64,000 nucleotides of DNA from Methylotenera_A sp049687015 (GTDB lineage Bacteria > Pseudomonadota > Gammaproteobacteria > Burkholderiales > Methylophilaceae). Under the pieces are notes generated by a model. The model made no database searches. It had not been told where the DNA came from and worked only from the letters and a program-made list of their open reading frames with translations. Position 1 is the stretch's first letter. Every line of letters begins with the position of its first letter. Of the stretch, positions 63,667 to 64,000 are shown in pieces. The stretch covers positions 1 through 64,000 of the forward strand of contig JBAVIP010000070.1 of the NCBI GenBank assembly GCA_049687015.1, written 5' to 3'. The translations under genes and the position numbers were made by a program.

Positions 63667-64000
63667 GTGACGCTTCTTGATAGACTTCGCAAATGTGTGA
63701 CAGATGAGCGAGAGCTTGAACCGGTGCTTTTATATGCATCAGGGGGTGGAACACGTCAGGGTTTAGCAGGCTCTATTGAGTATCTCACTTCTACACCTGA
63801 GAATGAAACTTTTGTACGGGTAAAATTTAATCGTGAACGAATAAGTCACATTTATCCTGGCCCCTCACTCTCTTCAGCAGAGGCACAAGACGCGCTCGTT
63901 GAAAGAGCCAGAGTCGAAACAGCCCACATTCATGGCACCTTCGTAGCCAGCCGGGTACTTTTTTCTGAGCGTCAATTGAGAGGAGTTTATGCATGGGGCA
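63667..64000 (+). CDS. Unknown protein, N-terminal part (cut by window edge)
   Basis: At least 111 codons from the GTG at 63667 with no stop before the window ends. It starts (V/M)TLLDRLRKCVTDERELEP; other pieces are ASGGGTRQGLAGSIEYLTS and YPGPSLSSAEAQDALVERAR. No known motif is visible. A purine-rich stretch (GAGAGAAG) lies before the start. Function unknown; extent past 64000 cannot be judged. Confidence 0.5.
   Translation, partial: MTLLDRLRKCVTDERELEPVLLYASGGGTRQGLAGSIEYLTSTPENETFVRVKFNRERISHIYPGPSLSSAEAQDALVERARVETAHIHGTFVASRVLFSERQLRGVYAWG

Noticed and set aside
1..64000. CRISPR array
   Set aside because: No regularly spaced identical repeats with unique spacers were seen. The repeated segments found are coding (hsdS, AsmA), REP or tRNA-derived.

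Overview
The window looks like the chromosome of a betaproteobacterial methylotroph, most likely Methylophilaceae (Methylotenera/Methylophilus-like). This rests on gene content and style: a formaldehyde-activating-enzyme homologue, a SoxH/quinoprotein-relay-type metallohydrolase, the pcm-like/tolC/waaA block, a split class II ribonucleotide reductase (NrdJa/NrdJb), a thiD-thiE-hemL block and moderate GC. It is inference; no rRNA is present to confirm it.

Layout. 1-5.8 kb: SDR fragment, dsbA, SPOR protein, argS (minus strand), then priA and tRNA-Gly. 5.8-13.5 kb: a signalling cluster (GGDEF/EAL protein, response regulator, LysM/FecR protein, CHASE2 histidine kinase) bounded by an intact tRNA-Gly and a 22-nt tRNA 3'-end remnant, the geometry of an old tRNA-targeted insertion. 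13.5-23.6 kb: thiD, thiE, hemL, gltB, gltD, hemE. 23.6-36.1 kb: cytochrome b561, a metallo-hydrolase, DoxX, GNAT, a Fae paralogue, mutY, a repeat-expanded AsmA protein, uppP, a YidB-family protein, rluB and thiC under a TPP riboswitch. 36.4-43.7 kb: a small membrane protein, a fourfold-repeat membrane protein, a half-size EamA protein, and an RND efflux operon whose promoter overlaps a 31-bp perfect operator. 43.8-51.6 kb: pcm-like, tolC, isochorismatase-like, waaA, then nrdJa/nrdJb behind an NrdR box, with a REP array between the two halves.

51.8-64 kb is a defence island. Six closely packed minus-strand genes run hsdR-hsdM-hsdS-(242-aa protein with an R-x4-H motif)-TIR/APAZ-short Argonaute and end at one terminator. 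The last two genes form a SPARTA-type system (short pAgo plus TIR-APAZ NADase). The 242-aa gene joins the type I restriction genes to SPARTA and is the best candidate here for an undescribed component. Upstream lie a Lon-like AAA ATPase and a zinc-ribbon protein with unusual RNA hairpins, and a divergent gene for another R-x4-H protein behind a 16-bp palindrome.

How the parts work together: restriction-modification would cut unmethylated DNA, while SPARTA would sense invading DNA by guide pairing and deplete NAD. If co-transcribed, they would form a layered defence. The other genes are mainly housekeeping (translation, replication restart, thiamine, tetrapyrrole and glutamate synthesis, envelope) with accessory signalling and efflux modules.
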